From positions 1 to 35,139 of the forward strand of contig MGXA01000110.1 in assembly GCA_001801215.1 (NCBI GenBank): a stretch of DNA of 35,139 nt. The letters run 5' to 3'. The notes below the pieces were generated by a model. It was not told the origin of the DNA. It saw only the letters and a program-made list of their open reading frames with translations, and did not search any database. The position numbers were made by a program, and so were the translations under genes. Shown here piece by piece: positions 34,404-35,139 of the stretch. Every line of letters starts with the position of its first letter. The first letter of the stretch is position 1. Origin of the DNA: Gallionellales bacterium RIFCSPLOWO2_02_FULL_59_110 (GTDB lineage: Bacteria > Pseudomonadota > Gammaproteobacteria > Burkholderiales > Gallionellaceae).

Positions 34404-34898
34404 ATGAAAGCAAAAGCAAGCAAAACCACTTCGATCAATATCGGCATCGGTGCCGGCGAACGCGAGAAAATCGCAAAAGGGCTTTCCGCGCTGCTTGCCG
34501 ACAGCTACACCCTGTACCTGATGACGCACAACTTCCACTGGAACGTCACCGGGCCGCAGTTCAACAGCCTGCATCTGATGTTCATGGCGCAGTACACCGA
34601 ACAATGGAATGCGCTCGACATCATCGCGGAACGCATCCGCGCGCTCGGCCATCCGGCGCCAGGGACTTACAAGGAGTTTGTGAAGCTGGCTTCGATCAAG
34701 GAAGTGGAAGGCGTGCCCAAGGCTGACGATATGGTCCGCCACCTGGTGGCCGCCCAGGAAGCAACGGCGCGCACGGCACGCGAATTGTTCCCGCTGGTGG
34801 AAAAGGCGAACGACCAGCCGACAGCGGATGTGCTGACGCAGCGCCTGGATGTGCATGAAAAAACCGCATGGATGTTGCGCAGCCTGCTTGAAGATTGA
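34404..34898 (+). CDS. dps: Dps-like DNA-binding ferritin
   Basis: This 164-residue mini-ferritin probably forms a 12-mer that oxidises Fe(II) with hydrogen peroxide and stores iron, protecting DNA. The four-helix core carries the ferroxidase ligands in THNFHWNVTGPQF and EQWNALDIIAERIRALGHPAPG, the Dps signature. It has a Lys-rich N-terminus (MKAKASKTT), a feature linked to DNA binding in E. coli Dps, though shorter here. AAGGAGAA precedes the ATG at 34404. It lies 120 bp after nhaD, with a hairpin between them, so it is probably transcribed on its own. Confidence 0.93.
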   Translation: MKAKASKTTSINIGIGAGEREKIAKGLSALLADSYTLYLMTHNFHWNVTGPQFNSLHLMFMAQYTEQWNALDIIAERIRALGHPAPGTYKEFVKLASIKEVEGVPKADDMVRHLVAAQEATARTARELFPLVEKANDQPTADVLTQRLDVHEKTAWMLRSLLED

Positions 34899-34946
34899 AC
34901 CTAGTGTAGTGTTGCGCTCTTGGCGATACTTATGGACAACCCCTTG

Positions 34947-35020
34947 TCGGGCTGTGCGTGTGTTGTTGGGGCTTCAGCCCCTTACAACCACGGCCTACCC
35001 CTTGCGGGTGCCGCCCGACC
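34947..35020 (-). repeat. Dispersed palindromic repeat, copy 2 (inverted, after dps)
   Basis: This block is the reverse complement of 32629-32702 with only one or two differences. Together the pair flanks nhaD and dps. A short open frame running across it has no coding support. Confidence 0.82.
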
Positions 35021-35139
35021 TGCATTTTTGGCTCCGGCTTGTCGGCTTAGTAGGTAGTTTCATAAATACGCACACGTATACCTCTTGACAAGTATGGCCA
35101 CATATAGCATCTTCTCCGCAACCTGCGAGGAGGGTGTTT
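35021..35139. other. Window end, no gene recognised
   Basis: The final 119 bp contain a TTGACA at 35086-35091 with no -10 at the proper distance. A GAGGAGGG-like stretch near 35130 could be a ribosome binding site for a gene beyond the window. Nothing else is supportable. Confidence 0.4.

Noticed and set aside
34849..35088. Open frame across the end of dps and the repeat
   Set aside because: It overlaps dps out of frame and then translates the dispersed repeat.

Overview
The window looks like a chromosomal segment of a betaproteobacterium, probably order Nitrosomonadales and possibly Gallionellaceae-like. This rests on the gene order hfq-hflX-hflK-hflC-DUF2065-hisZ-purA, the moderately high GC content and the family-level look of the proteins; no species can be named from sequence alone. 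All genes run on the + strand except one Crp/Fnr-type regulator. I see no rRNA, tRNA, CRISPR array or transposase gene.

Region 1 (1-7695) is a copper/heavy-metal export module. It holds the 3' part of a CusA-type RND pump, a coupled DUF2231 membrane protein with a His-rich tail, a 41-residue membrane peptide, an exported Met-rich protein, a Cu(I) P1B-ATPase with one YHS and two YTCPMHPE metal-binding domains, a Cys-rich GDCCVxC protein, a YHS-domain protein and a charged hypothetical protein. Both pump genes carry in-frame palindromic repeat insertions built from the same half-unit in opposite arrangements.

Region 2 (7969-23717) is a nitrate respiration island: an NsrR-like Rrf2 regulator, the NarX-NarL two-component system, a universal stress protein, two NarK-type transporters, a small membrane protein, narGHJI and a beta-carbonic anhydrase. 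Two nearly identical promoter regions share a perfect 16-bp palindrome about 72 bp upstream of the inferred start; they lie before the usp-narK1-narK2 unit and before narGHJI, which suggests co-regulation. A MITE-like element sits between narX and narL, apparently inserted into an ancestral ATGA stop/start overlap. A second copy ends the carbonic anhydrase gene and supplies its stop codon.

Region 3 (23976-30301) is the housekeeping run hfq, hflX, hflK, hflC, DUF2065, hisZ, purA. A palindromic intergenic repeat precedes purA.

Region 4 (30321-35139) holds a Crp/Fnr-type regulator (minus strand), a membrane PAS-GGDEF diguanylate cyclase, an NhaD-type Na+/H+ antiporter and a Dps-like ferritin. 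The last two genes are bracketed by inverted copies of a 74-75 bp repeat.

The genes suggest a metal-exposed bacterium, possibly autotrophic, that can respire nitrate. Nothing here is clearly a new defence or biosynthetic system. The most unusual signals are the mobile-repeat insertions that were absorbed into genes, the matched palindrome promoters, and an extra roughly 83-residue periplasmic segment in the second NarK.
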